Assembly: GCA_964646625.1 (NCBI GenBank)
Contig: CAZYHC010000022.1
Location: 3,703-67,702 of the forward strand
Direction: 5' to 3'
DNA length: 64,000 nt
DNA from: DAOULT01 sp964646625
GTDB taxonomy: Bacteria; Chloroflexota; Anaerolineae; CAZYHC01
Positions within the stretch are counted from its first letter, which is position 1. Every line of letters begins with the position of its first letter. Under the pieces are notes generated by a model. The model worked only from the letters and a program-made list of their open reading frames with translations, was not told where the DNA came from and did no database searches. Shown here piece by piece: positions 8,708 to 17,931 of the stretch. Made by a program: the position numbers and the translations under genes.

Positions 8708-8740
8708 AGGTGCCTGGCACTTCCAAAGTGCCAGGCACCT
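8708..8740. repeat. Perfect palindromic repeat, copy 1
   Basis: AGGTGCCTGGCACTT, a 3-base loop, then its exact reverse complement. It lies between the binding-protein and ATPase genes. Other copies are at 17209-17241 (inside a gene) and 23413-23458 (with a longer centre). Confidence 0.92.
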
Positions 8741-8748
8741 GTAGCGTT

Positions 8749-9690
8749 TCAATTATCCCTCAGCAGCGCGCTCACGATGGTATCAATGTTGTGGCGCACC
8801 ATCCCCACGTATGTGCCCTCCGCTGTGTCCGGATCGCCCATGGCGTCCGAGAAAAGCTCACCCCCGACCTTCACCTTGAACCCTCTGGCCTCCACCGCGG
8901 CCTGGACGGCCTCGATGTTCCGCTCCGGCACCGACGACTCCACGAAGATGGCCGGGATCTCGCGCTCGGCGATGAACCGGGCCAGGCCCTGCACGTCGCC
9001 TGTGCCCGCCTCGGTGGCAGTACTGATCCCCTGCAGGCCGCGCACCTCAAACCCGTAGGCCCGGCCAAAGTAGTTGAAGGCGTCGTGGGCGGTGATGAGC
9101 GCCCGTTGTGCTTTGGGCACCTTCTCCGCCTGGCCCTTAACGTAGTCGTGGAGCTCAGCCAGTTCTTTCAGGTAGTTTTCGGCGTTGGTCTGGTAGAGTT
9201 CGGCGTTTTTGGGGTCTATCTCGGCCAGCGTGTCCCGCACGCTCTCCACCGCTTTCATCCAAAGCGTCACATCGAACCAGACGTGAGGGTCAGGGGCCCC
9301 TTCGAACTCGGCCGGGCTCAGGAGCAGGTCAGGGTCTATCCCCTCTGTCACTGCGGCCGTCTTGACCCGGCCCTGCATCTTTTCAAACACTTCGGCCATC
9401 TTGGCTTCCAGGTGCAGGCCGTTGTAGAAGATCAGGTCCGCCTCCGCCAGCAGAATCACGTCCCCTTCGCTGGCCTTGTAGAGGTGAGGGTCTACGCCCG
9501 GCCCCATGAGGCCGTTCACCTGGACCCGCTCCCCGCCCACGATCTGGACGATGTCAGTGATCATGCCTGTGGTCGTCACCACCCGAATTTGCCGCTGGGA
9601 CAGATCGCCGTCTGACTGGCTGGCTCGCTGACCACAGGCCGCCAGCAGAGCCATCAACGTTACGCTCGCCCAAAATTGTACTTTACGCAT
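8749..9690 (-). CDS. Metal ABC transporter substrate-binding lipoprotein
   Basis: 313 residues from the ATG at 9690, chosen because it gives a lipoprotein signal (MRKVQFWASVTLMALLAAC, lipobox LAAC) and a purine-rich site just upstream; a longer frame from 9789 would put the signal inside the protein and would run over the promoter. Cluster A-I solute-binding protein (ZnuA/TroA/PsaA type). Likely metal ligands are His in DPHLYKASE, His in DPHVWFDV, Glu in IFVESSVPE and an Asp near GDPDTAEG. The His-His-Glu-Asp set and the lack of a His-rich loop fit manganese or iron/zinc of the PsaA/TroA kind better than classic ZnuA. It is the first gene of the transporter operon. Confidence 0.92.
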   Translation of the reverse strand: MRKVQFWASVTLMALLAACGQRASQSDGDLSQRQIRVVTTTGMITDIVQIVGGERVQVNGLMGPGVDPHLYKASEGDVILLAEADLIFYNGLHLEAKMAEVFEKMQGRVKTAAVTEGIDPDLLLSPAEFEGAPDPHVWFDVTLWMKAVESVRDTLAEIDPKNAELYQTNAENYLKELAELHDYVKGQAEKVPKAQRALITAHDAFNYFGRAYGFEVRGLQGISTATEAGTGDVQGLARFIAEREIPAIFVESSVPERNIEAVQAAVEARGFKVKVGGELFSDAMGDPDTAEGTYVGMVRHNIDTIVSALLRDN

Positions 9691-9760
9691 CGGCTCTCTC
9701 CCTGGTTCTGATACCCACTCATCTTTCAACCCTTCTTTCAATTCTACTACAATCGTAAAT

Positions 9761-9789
9761 ATTATACCATATTTGACCACTGTTTCCAA
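9761..9789 (-). promoter_or_regulatory. Sigma70-type promoter of the metal transporter operon
   Basis: On the minus strand TTGGAA (9789-9784), a 17-bp spacer and TATAAT (9766-9761) lie about 70 bp before the lipoprotein start. AATAT and ATATT arms six bases apart overlap the -10 box and could be an operator for a metal regulator, but this is weak. Confidence 0.65.
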
Positions 9790-9859
9790 TTCGTTGTAGT
9801 GGAGAAAGCAAAATGGGCGAGGCTTTATGACCTCGCCCGATGCCCGCGTCTCTTCGAGG

Positions 9860-12424
9860 CTACCGACCTGCCTCCTGCTCTGGGGCGAAGCGGCTCACCC
9901 CACCGTCCGTTCCACACCAGAGCGCCCCTTCGCCATCCACGGCGATGGCCGAGACAACGCTGACCGCCAGGCCGTCCCTGGCGGTGTAGGTGGTCCAGGT
10001 GGTGCTGTCGAAACGGCTCACTCCGCCGTCCATGCCGGCGAAGGGGTTGCCCGTCCCGAACCAGAGTGCCCCCTCGTTGTCCAGGGCGATGGCCCGGACG
10101 TGGTCCGAGGCCAGGCCATCCCTGGTGGTATAGGTCGTCCAGGTGGTGCCGTCGAAGCGGCTTATCCCCCCATACCGCGTGCCGAACCAGCGCGCTCCCT
10201 GGTCGTCCAGGGCGATGGTCCAGACGAAGTTGCCGGCCAGGCCATCCCTGGTGGTATAGGTCGTCCAGGTGGTGCCGTCGAAGCGGCTCACCCCGTCGCC
10301 GTCCGTGCCGAACCAGAGTGTCCCATCCTTGTCCAGGGCGATGGCCCGGACGTGGTTCGAGGCCAGGCCATCCTCTTTGGTGTAGGTCGTCCAGGTGGTG
10401 CCGTCGAAGCGGCTCACCCCGCCGCCACGTGTGCCGAACCAGAGCGCCCCCTCGCCGTCCAGGGCGATAGCCCAGACCTCGTTAGCAGCCAGGCCGTCCT
10501 CTTTGGTGTAGGTCGTCCAGGTGGCGCCGTCGAAGCGGCTCACCCCGTCGCCGTCCGTGCCGAACCAGAGCGCCCCCTCGCCGTCCAGAGCGATGGCCTG
10601 GACCTCGTCACCGGCCAGGCCGTCCTCTGCGGTGTAGGTCGTCCAGGTGGCGCCGTCGAAGCGGCTCACTCCGCCGCCATAGGTGCCGAACCAGCGCCCC
10701 CCCTCGCCGTCCAGGGTGATGGCCTGGATCCCGTTACCAGCCAGGCCATCCCTGGTGGTGTAGGTCGTCCAGGTGGCGCCGTCGAAGCGGCTCACCCCAT
10801 CCCAGGTGCCGCACCAGAGCGCCCCCTCGCCGTCCAGGGTGATAGCCCAGACCTCGTTACCGGCCAGGCCGTCCTCTGCGGTGTAGGTCGTCCAGGTGGT
10901 GCCGTCGAAGTGGCTCACCCCACCGCCATAGGTGCCGAACCAGTGCCCCCCCTTGCCGTCCAGGGCTATAGCCTGGACCCCGTTGGCGGCCAGGCCGTCC
11001 TCGGTGGTGTAGGTCGTCCAGTTCTCTCCATCGAAGCGGGTCACCCCGCCCCACGTGCCGAACCAGCGCGCTCCCTCGGCGTCCAGGGCGATGGTCCAGA
11101 CGAAGTTGCCGGCCAGGCCGTCCTCTTTGGTGTAGGTGGTCCAGGATGTGCCGTCGAAGCGGCTCACCCCGTCCCACGTCCCAAACCAGAGCGCCCCCTC
11201 GCCGTCCAGGGCGATGGCCTGGACAGCGTTATCGGCCAGGCCGTCCTCTTTGGTGTAGGTGGTCCAGGCTGTGCCGTCGAAGCGGCTCACCCCGCCGCCA
11301 AACGTTCCAAACCAGAGCGCCCCATCGGTATTCAGGGCGATGGCATTGACGTAGTTATCGGCCAGGCCGTCCTCTTTGGTGTAGGTCGTCCAGGTGGTGC
11401 CGTCGAAGCGGCTCACCCCGCCCAGCGTGGCGAACCAGAGCGCCCCTTCCCCGTCCACGGCAATGGACAATACGACGTTTGAAGCCAGGCCGTGTTCGGC
11501 AGTGTATTTCACGCAGGTGTCGTCGGTCAGATTCCAGCGCAACACCCCGCCGCCCGTAGCCACCCAGAGGTAATCCTCGACCAGAGCCAGGTCAGTGACG
11601 TAGTTGCCGTTCGTATAGCTCGTCCAGCGGGGGTGAAGGGAAGGAGGGCTTTCCGGCACGACCCGAACCGCTTGGGCCGGAAACTTCCATCGCTTATCGG
11701 TGACGAGCCAACGTTTGCCTTTTTTGAGCAGTGAAACCTTTTCGTCGAAGGAATAGACCTGGGATATGCCCAGAGCCATCGTCTTCACTCCGACTACGGC
11801 GCGGACCACCGCCCGCCTGCCGTCGTCCCACAACGTTTCAACTTCCAAGCCCACGAACTCTATCTGGTCACCGCCGACCAGGGAACGCAGAGCCGTCTGC
11901 GGCCACGTGCCCGCCTTGATTTTTTCGAGGGTTTCCTGCTCAACGCATTCTTGCAGCTCAACCATATCGTTGGCTGCCAGAGCTGCCAGGAACTTTTTGA
12001 CCGTGAGGGCCGGGTGGCCGGAAACGAAGTCCAGCGAATGCATGCCACACTGCCAGACCTCGCCGATGCGCATGCACGTCAGGTTGGATTCGTGCTTTTT
12101 CCAGGCCGCTCCGACGCTTTCGCGGAATTCGACCTCAATGCGCAGCGTGGCGAAAGTGCCGTCGTTTCGCAGAACCAGGTAGATGGGATTCTGGTAAGGC
12201 ATCTGGTAGATAAGCGCCCAGGCTTGCAGCGTCTGTTTGGCGGCTTCGAGCAGGGGGCCGGTGGTCAGGGGACCGGGCGGGGCGGGCGTGGGGTTCTCCT
12301 CCTGGGCGGTAGCTGCCTCGGGAGCGGTGGCTTGGCGGCGGGCGTAGGCAGGAACAGGCAGCGCCACGATGATGAGCATCGCCAGGTAAAGGACCGCTTT
12401 ACTGCGTTGCAGCTTATTTTTCAC
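9860..12424 (-). CDS. Secreted protein with about 14 propeller (Reg_prop-type) repeats
   Basis: 854 residues. A signal peptide (MKNKLQRSKAVLYLAMLIIVALPVPAYA) is followed by an unrecognised domain (about 45-260) and then twelve clear repeats of 41-43 residues plus two degenerate ones at the front. Each repeat reads like GVSRFDGTTWTTYT, then DGLAxNxV, xAIALDGEGALWFGT. This is the two-component-regulator-propeller repeat, and about 14 copies would make two seven-bladed propellers, as in the sensor part of hybrid histidine kinases. Here no transmembrane or kinase domain follows, so it acts outside the membrane, perhaps as a carbohydrate or protein-binding module. Repeats are nearly identical at the DNA level, so copy number may vary and assembly collapse is possible. 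Confidence 0.9.
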   Translation of the reverse strand: MKNKLQRSKAVLYLAMLIIVALPVPAYARRQATAPEAATAQEENPTPAPPGPLTTGPLLEAAKQTLQAWALIYQMPYQNPIYLVLRNDGTFATLRIEVEFRESVGAAWKKHESNLTCMRIGEVWQCGMHSLDFVSGHPALTVKKFLAALAANDMVELQECVEQETLEKIKAGTWPQTALRSLVGGDQIEFVGLEVETLWDDGRRAVVRAVVGVKTMALGISQVYSFDEKVSLLKKGKRWLVTDKRWKFPAQAVRVVPESPPSLHPRWTSYTNGNYVTDLALVEDYLWVATGGGVLRWNLTDDTCVKYTAEHGLASNVVLSIAVDGEGALWFATLGGVSRFDGTTWTTYTKEDGLADNYVNAIALNTDGALWFGTFGGGVSRFDGTAWTTYTKEDGLADNAVQAIALDGEGALWFGTWDGVSRFDGTSWTTYTKEDGLAGNFVWTIALDAEGARWFGTWGGVTRFDGENWTTYTTEDGLAANGVQAIALDGKGGHWFGTYGGGVSHFDGTTWTTYTAEDGLAGNEVWAITLDGEGALWCGTWDGVSRFDGATWTTYTTRDGLAGNGIQAITLDGEGGRWFGTYGGGVSRFDGATWTTYTAEDGLAGDEVQAIALDGEGALWFGTDGDGVSRFDGATWTTYTKEDGLAANEVWAIALDGEGALWFGTRGGGVSRFDGTTWTTYTKEDGLASNHVRAIALDKDGTLWFGTDGDGVSRFDGTTWTTYTTRDGLAGNFVWTIALDDQGARWFGTRYGGISRFDGTTWTTYTTRDGLASDHVRAIALDNEGALWFGTGNPFAGMDGGVSRFDSTTWTTYTARDGLAVSVVSAIAVDGEGALWCGTDGGVSRFAPEQEAGR

Positions 12425-12538
12425 CCTTCCTCTCCTTTCTCCAACAAAGGTTCACAACAGGTATACACTACATAAATCTTATCACAGATTGCACGGGAGA
12501 GCAAGGGTTTTCTGGGAGTAAAGTCCAGCGGGCGTCCT

Positions 12539-12567
12539 TTGACAATTGCCTGAATTCCGTATAAGAT
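12539..12567 (+). promoter_or_regulatory. Promoter before the large membrane protein
   Basis: TTGACA (12539-12544), 17-bp spacer, TAAGAT (12562-12567), about 55 bp before the ATG at 12624. The remainder of the 12425-12623 divergent gap shows nothing else clear. Confidence 0.6.
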
Positions 12568-12623
12568 AAAAGCTATCTAACCAATAGACTCACCATCACC
12601 CAGATTTTACCCTCAGAATCACG

Positions 12624-15600
12624 ATGGCTCAAAATAAGCGAACCAATGGGCTGTTATCCGTTGCTGTGTTGGTCGTGGTGTTGCTCTGCGCTGCGGCCCT
12701 GCGTCTGCATGGCCTCTACTGGGACGGGGGGATGGGCGCCTATCCCCATCCCGACGAGCGTCACCTGGCTAATACTATGGGCCGCGTATTCTGGCCCTCC
12801 GAGGCAAAGAACCTGTTAGACCCCGATTACAGCCTCCTGAACCCTCGCCGGGTCAATCCCGAAGATCCCGGCGGCGGGCATTACGACCTGGCTTATGGCA
12901 CCCTGCCCGTTTATCTCTACCGGGGGGCGATGGCCCTGTTGGGCAGAATCACCGGCACGCGCTGGGATGGCTACGTCCAATCCTTCACGGTGGGGCGGGT
13001 GATAACCATCTTTTTCTCCCTGAGCACCGTGTTGTTGGTCTATCTCATCGGCCGGGAGATATATGGACGTGGTCCGGCTCTTTTGGCCGCGGCCTTTCTG
13101 ACTTTCAGCGTGACCCACATCCAGCTCAGCCATTTCATGACCGTCGATGTGATCATGACTGCCTTCGCCACCGCCGGCCTGTACGTGAGCCTGCGCTTCG
13201 TGCGGGAGGGAAGGTGGTCCAACGCCCTGTTGATGGGCATGGCCGCCGGGGGGACAATGGCTACCAAAGCCAGCGGGGCGGTGCTGGGCGCCACCCTGCT
13301 CGCGGCCTTTCTGTTATGGAGCGCCCGGCCCACCAGGGAGGAGAAAGTGGCTTCCCTCAAAGAGGGCGGCCTGGTCTTGCTCTACCCCCTGCTTATCATC
13401 CTGGGAATCTGCCTGGTCTTTGGAACCTTCGAGTTTTACGCCGTCCTGGACCCGGCCACCTACTTCCGTGCTATAGGCCAGCAGGGGAGAATGGTGAGCG
13501 GGGAAGCGGACTGGCCTTTCACCCGCCAATACGTCAATACCACTCCCTACCTCTATCATCTCCGAAATCTGGTGCGCTGGGGATTGGGTTTCCCGCTGGG
13601 CGTGGCCGCTTTGGGCGGCGTCTTGCTGGCCGTCGCCCGTCTATTGTTCCTTCTGCTCTCCTCGCTCTTCTCCTTCTCGTGGCTGAAGAGAAAGCCGTAC
13701 CTCCAACGGCTGAGAGAAGCCCTTTACGCCCACCCGACCCGCTGGGGTAGCCTGCTGCTCCTCTCCTGGGCTTTGCCTTATTTTCTCTACGTTGGCCGCC
13801 TGGAGGTTAAATTTGTGCGTTACATGTTGCCCCTGGTGCCCCTGTTTTGTCTCCTGGCTGCCGAGATGACCCTGTGGCTGGCGAGGCAGGCGGCCAGATT
13901 CCTCCGCCGCAAAAAGGGCTGGCTGGTGCAGGGAGCGGTGGTCGGCCTGGTCTTGATCCCCACTATTCTTTGGGCTCTGGCCTTCAGCCGCATTTACGAC
14001 CGTCCCCATACCTGGGAGAGAGCTTCCCGCTGGCTCTACGCCCACGCCCCGGAGGGTGCCGCCCTCACTAACGAGCTGTGGGATGACGCTTTGCCGGTGG
14101 ACATCGTGGCCGAGAACCTGTACAGGAGTCGTTATCCACAGTCGATTGCTATGGACATTTACCAGGATATGGCTCCGGAGGCCAAGTTTCGTCACCTGGC
14201 AGCGGCCATACATCAGGCTGATTTCATCGTTCTGGCTACCCCGCGTCTTTATGGCGCGGTGCGTCGTCTGCCCTGGCGTTATCCGGTGGAGATCAGGTAC
14301 TATGAACTGCTCTTCACCGAGCAGTTAGGGTTCGATCTGGCTTACGCGGCCACCTCCTACCCCACGCTATGGGGCCGGGCTTTCGTGGACGACGAGGCCG
14401 ACGAGAGCTTCAGCGTCTACGATCACCCCAAAGTGCTCATCTACCGCAAGGTCCGTGAGGTCTCCGACGAGGAGTTGAGGGCGCTTTTCGGCCGGGTTCT
14501 GGAGGCTGAACCTTTGCTCACCCGACGGGGCAGGGAACAGCCGGTAACTCTGCCTGTGCCCCGCTACCGCGAGCCTCTTCTCCTGGAACAACCTGTAGAT
14601 ACCCTGCCGTCCACCGACGATTACGCCTGGAACCGATGGGCCAACGCCCATCACCTGCTGGCCGTCCTGCTCTGGCTGGCGGTGCTGGAGATCGTAACCT
14701 GGACCGTTTTGCCCCTGACCTTTAGCCTCTTCCCGACCTTCCTGGACCGGGGTTATACCCTGGCCAAAACGCTGGGGGTGCTCCTGCTGGCCTATGGCGC
14801 CTGGCTGGGGGTCAGTCTGGGATTATGGTCATACTCTGGCCCGGCCTTGCTGGTGGCTCTGCTCTTTTTGGTTCTGGTTTCGGGCTTATCTGGCCGGGGC
14901 TGGGGGGAATTTTTGCGCCGCAGGTGGCGGGAGGTGCTTGTTTATGAAGCTATTTTCCTGGCGGCCTTTGGCTGCTTCCTGCTTTTGCGGCTGGTGAACC
15001 CCGATCTATGGCATCCTGTGCGGGGTGGAGAGAAGCCTATGGAATTTGGCTTTCTCAACGCCATTTTACGCAGCCCCACCGTGCCCCCGTACGATCCCTT
15101 TTTCTCCGGCGGGTACATCAATTATTATTACTATGGCCTTTTCCTGGTCTCCACCCTGGTCAAGTTGACGGGCATCGCCCCCTCGATAGCTTTCAACCTG
15201 ATCGTGCCCACCCTCTTCGCCCTGACTTTTGTCGGAGCTTTTGGTGTGGTCTACAACCTGACGGGCCGAAGGCGCTACGGTCTGGCGGGCGGTTTTTTCG
15301 TGGCCGTGGCTGGCAACCTGGCGGCGGTGTGGCCCATCAGGGGCGTGGGTGGGCTGCCGGATGTATTTGGGGCTCTGTATCGACTGGCTTCCCCGCAGAT
15401 ACAGGGCGACCTGGGGCGCGTCCTGGCGGGCCTGGGCCGCTGGCTGACGGGCACCGCCCTGTCTCTTCCTACCGATTGGTTCTGGCACGCTTCCCGCATC
15501 CACGGCCCTTACGAGACCAGCATCACGGAGTTCCCTTTTTTCAGCTTTCTGTTTGCCGATTTGCACCCTCATCTCATCGGCATTCCTTTTGCCCTGCTGG

Positions 15601-17795
15601 TCGTAGCCCTGGTCCTTAGTTTAGCAGCAAGCAGTGAGCCGCGAGCAGGTAGTAAGCGGCGAGAGTATATTCGGTATGCTGTTATTTCTCTGGGGCTGGG
15701 GTCTCTGGCCGTCATCAACTCCTGGGATTTCCCCGTTTACGTGCTGGTGGTGGGCGGAGGGCTTTTGCTTCGCCGCTTCCTGCCGGGGCGCACGGGTAAC
15801 AGGAATTTGATGGATACGCTGACAGGTATAGTGGGCATAGCCCTCAAGACGGCCCTGTTGGCTGGCGGAGGGTTGATTTTTTACTTCCCCTTCTTCACCT
15901 ACTTCAAGGCTTTCGTCAAGGGGTTCGGGATGGTCCGCTATCCCACCGAGGTGAGGTACTATGTCGGCATGTTCGGTTTTTTTCTCTTCGTGCTGGTCTC
16001 CTATCTGATTTTGAAGACCTGTGATAGGTTCAAATTTAAGCCGCCCGATCAGGATGAGGAGCAGGACGAAGATGATAATAAAGCGAAGAGCACCCCTGTG
16101 GAGTCTATAGAGAAAGAGGCTTATTTACCACGAAGGCACGAAGACACAAAGACTTCAAGAACCTGGTGTCTTTGGGGCTTGGTGGTTAGAAAAGGGCGCT
16201 GGCTGTGGGGGGCTTCCATCCTGCTCCTGCTGCTGGTTCTCCTGATCCTTCCTTCCTTGTACGGTTCGCTGAACTTCAGCCAACTGGCTACCTTCGTGCT
16301 GATAGGCGAGGTTTTGCTGCTGACCATAGCCTGCTTGCTGGAGAAGAAATCTGAAGAGAAGGAATCTGGAAAGGAAGCTCTGCCCCAGGAACGTTTTACG
16401 CTGCTGTTGGGGCTGGTCGGGCTGGCCGTCTCCCTGGGAGTAGAGGTGATCTACGTGCGCGATCATCTGAGCGGAGGGGATGCCTATCGCATGAATACGG
16501 TGTTCAAATTTTACATCCAGGTTTGGGTTTTGCTGGCCCTGGCCGCGGCCGCTTCCCTGGGCTTCGTCCACAGGCGTCTGGCCCGTGAGCACAAAGGTAG
16601 TTTATTGGCTGCTTTCTGGTGGAACTGCTTCGTGATCCTGGTGCTGGGCGTCAGCGTCTATCCCGTCTTTGCCACCCAGGCCAGGTTGCGGGACCGCTTT
16701 CCACTGCATCCGCCGGTGGGCACCCTGGACGGTATGGCCTACATGTCCCTGGCCCACTACGATTGGGAGGGGCACCGCATCTTCCTGGAGCCGGATTACA
16801 AGGCTATCCGCTGGCTGCTGGAGAACGTGCAGGGCACGCCGGTCATTCTCCAGGCCGGCCACGACTTTTACCGGGCCAACGGCACGCGCATCGCCTACAA
16901 CACCGGTTTCCCTACGGTGCTCAGCTATCTCCACGAAGACGAGCAGCGTTACCCGGAGCAGGTAGTGCAGCGTCAGAAGGATGTAGAAAACATTTACAAT
17001 AACCCTGATGCAGAGGCGGTGCTGCCCTTGCTGGCCGGATACGACGTGAGTTACATTTACGTAGGGCCTTTCGAGCGGGCTGCCTACCCGTCTGAGGGGC
17101 TGGCCAAGTTCGATGCTATGCTGGCTTCCCACCTGGACCTGGTCTACGACGAGGATGGGGTGCGCATCTATCGTCTTCGTGAGGAAACCAAAGTAGCCTA
17201 TGGAGGTAAGGTGCCTGGCACTTCCGAAGTGCCAGGCACCTGGTTGGCTGTGCCTACCCTGCCGCCGGCTCCTCCCTCTCCCAGAGAGGAGGAAGAGCTG
17301 AGAAGGCTGGAACAGGCGGCCGAGGCCCAACCCGACGACATCGGCCTCCAGTTGCAGTTAGGCCGTCGTTATCGTGAGTTGGGCCGTTACCAGGACGCGG
17401 TGCGGGTGTTCCAGAGAGCTTTGAAGCATCGCCCGGAGGACGTAGCCATGCATCACACCCTGGGAGATACCTACGCCGAAATGGGCCAGCCAGAGAAAGC
17501 CCTGGAACAATACCAGGAGGCGGTGTGGGTTGCGCCCCATAATCCCGCCGCCCACAACAAGCTGGGCATGGCCTACATGGAGCGCAGTCGTTTTAACGAG
17601 GCGGTGGGGGCCTTTCGCGCCGCCATAGAGGTCGATCCTGATTTCTTCGAAGCCTATTACCATCTGGGGGAGGCTTACGAGCGCCTGGGAGAGAGGGACA
17701 AGGCCAGAGATGCTTACAGCCAATGCATCGCCAGGGGAGGCCGCTCCACGTGGGCCGAACAGTCCGGCCAGAGATTACAAGCATTGGGGGAGTAG
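12624..17795 (+). CDS. Giant membrane protein: GT39-like + DUF2298 (YYY) + TPR
   Basis: 1723 residues. The N-terminal third is a multi-spanning GT-C-type (PMT/GT39-like) module with the acidic pair in HPDER at about 42-46, expected to use a polyprenyl-linked sugar donor. From about residue 690 a second multi-spanning block carries INYYYYG at about 832-838, the hallmark of the Chloroflexi/Archaea YYY family (DUF2298, TIGR03662). The C-terminus (about 1570-1720) has four TPR units (GRYQDAVRVFQRALKHRPED and similar). Three stretches look like inserted repeat DNA that stayed in frame: about 1001-1014 (AASSEPRAGSKRR), 1168-1188 (PRRHEDTKTSRTWC) and 1529-1540 (KVPGTSEVPGTW). Function of the YYY family is unknown; sugar transfer at the outer membrane face is inferred. 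Confidence 0.9.
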   Translation: MAQNKRTNGLLSVAVLVVVLLCAAALRLHGLYWDGGMGAYPHPDERHLANTMGRVFWPSEAKNLLDPDYSLLNPRRVNPEDPGGGHYDLAYGTLPVYLYRGAMALLGRITGTRWDGYVQSFTVGRVITIFFSLSTVLLVYLIGREIYGRGPALLAAAFLTFSVTHIQLSHFMTVDVIMTAFATAGLYVSLRFVREGRWSNALLMGMAAGGTMATKASGAVLGATLLAAFLLWSARPTREEKVASLKEGGLVLLYPLLIILGICLVFGTFEFYAVLDPATYFRAIGQQGRMVSGEADWPFTRQYVNTTPYLYHLRNLVRWGLGFPLGVAALGGVLLAVARLLFLLLSSLFSFSWLKRKPYLQRLREALYAHPTRWGSLLLLSWALPYFLYVGRLEVKFVRYMLPLVPLFCLLAAEMTLWLARQAARFLRRKKGWLVQGAVVGLVLIPTILWALAFSRIYDRPHTWERASRWLYAHAPEGAALTNELWDDALPVDIVAENLYRSRYPQSIAMDIYQDMAPEAKFRHLAAAIHQADFIVLATPRLYGAVRRLPWRYPVEIRYYELLFTEQLGFDLAYAATSYPTLWGRAFVDDEADESFSVYDHPKVLIYRKVREVSDEELRALFGRVLEAEPLLTRRGREQPVTLPVPRYREPLLLEQPVDTLPSTDDYAWNRWANAHHLLAVLLWLAVLEIVTWTVLPLTFSLFPTFLDRGYTLAKTLGVLLLAYGAWLGVSLGLWSYSGPALLVALLFLVLVSGLSGRGWGEFLRRRWREVLVYEAIFLAAFGCFLLLRLVNPDLWHPVRGGEKPMEFGFLNAILRSPTVPPYDPFFSGGYINYYYYGLFLVSTLVKLTGIAPSIAFNLIVPTLFALTFVGAFGVVYNLTGRRRYGLAGGFFVAVAGNLAAVWPIRGVGGLPDVFGALYRLASPQIQGDLGRVLAGLGRWLTGTALSLPTDWFWHASRIHGPYETSITEFPFFSFLFADLHPHLIGIPFALLVVALVLSLAASSEPRAGSKRREYIRYAVISLGLGSLAVINSWDFPVYVLVVGGGLLLRRFLPGRTGNRNLMDTLTGIVGIALKTALLAGGGLIFYFPFFTYFKAFVKGFGMVRYPTEVRYYVGMFGFFLFVLVSYLILKTCDRFKFKPPDQDEEQDEDDNKAKSTPVESIEKEAYLPRRHEDTKTSRTWCLWGLVVRKGRWLWGASILLLLLVLLILPSLYGSLNFSQLATFVLIGEVLLLTIACLLEKKSEEKESGKEALPQERFTLLLGLVGLAVSLGVEVIYVRDHLSGGDAYRMNTVFKFYIQVWVLLALAAAASLGFVHRRLAREHKGSLLAAFWWNCFVILVLGVSVYPVFATQARLRDRFPLHPPVGTLDGMAYMSLAHYDWEGHRIFLEPDYKAIRWLLENVQGTPVILQAGHDFYRANGTRIAYNTGFPTVLSYLHEDEQRYPEQVVQRQKDVENIYNNPDAEAVLPLLAGYDVSYIYVGPFERAAYPSEGLAKFDAMLASHLDLVYDEDGVRIYRLREETKVAYGGKVPGTSEVPGTWLAVPTLPPAPPSPREEEELRRLEQAAEAQPDDIGLQLQLGRRYRELGRYQDAVRVFQRALKHRPEDVAMHHTLGDTYAEMGQPEKALEQYQEAVWVAPHNPAAHNKLGMAYMERSRFNEAVGAFRAAIEVDPDFFEAYYHLGEAYERLGERDKARDAYSQCIARGGRSTWAEQSGQRLQALGE
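15625..15663. repeat. Degenerate AGCAGTGAGC-like tandem repeat inside the giant membrane protein
   Basis: AGCAAGCAGTGAGCCGCGAG continues into AGTAAGCGGCGAGAG, a quasi-tandem, purine-rich stretch unlike the surrounding membrane-segment coding. It codes for a hydrophilic loop (SSEPRAGSKRRE). Confidence 0.45.
16127..16186. repeat. Palindromic repeat inside the giant membrane protein (CACGAAG type)
   Basis: The left arm ACCACGAAGGCACGAAGACAC pairs imperfectly with the right arm ending GGGCTTGGTGGT. It is translated in frame as a loop between membrane segments. Confidence 0.75.
17209..17241. repeat. Perfect palindromic repeat, copy 2, inside coding sequence
   Basis: Same 15-bp arms as at 8708-8740, with loop CCG instead of CCA. 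Its length of 33 bp is a multiple of three, so the host frame is kept (KVPGTSEVPGT) in the linker before the TPR domain. Confidence 0.92.
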
Positions 17796-17818
17796 AAACA
17801 TTTGGTGGCCCTGATTCA

Positions 17819-17889
17819 AGCCACAGGGGGCACGGATAACACGGAGGAAAGAGATTTTTCCCTCCGTGAACTCTGTGTCCTCTGTGGCT
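17819..17889. repeat. Imperfect palindromic CACAG repeat, second copy
   Basis: AGCCACAGGGGGCACGGATA at the left and ACTCTGTGTCCTCTGTGGCT at the right pair as an imperfect stem. It lies between convergent genes and could act as a transcription end for either. A half-copy of the other palindrome (GTGCCAGGCA) follows near 17909. Confidence 0.75.
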
Positions 17890-17931
17890 TTTAGAGGGTT
17901 TCATGGTAGTGCCAGGCAGGCCCCTGAGCCG

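Noticed and set aside
5408..9789. Whether TIR and metal transporter form a defence island
   Set aside because: No known defence partner (ThsA, Argonaute, effector) is nearby; same-strand closeness alone is not evidence.
9827..11482. 551-codon plus-strand frame with regular GGVGRPGGAVEAAHP repeats
   Set aside because: It is the antisense of the propeller repeats; the periodic look comes from the real minus-strand repeats, and there is no start signal.
9880..11600. Long array of near-identical units of about 125 bp, CRISPR-like at first sight
   Set aside because: Units are continuous with no spacers and translate as propeller blades.
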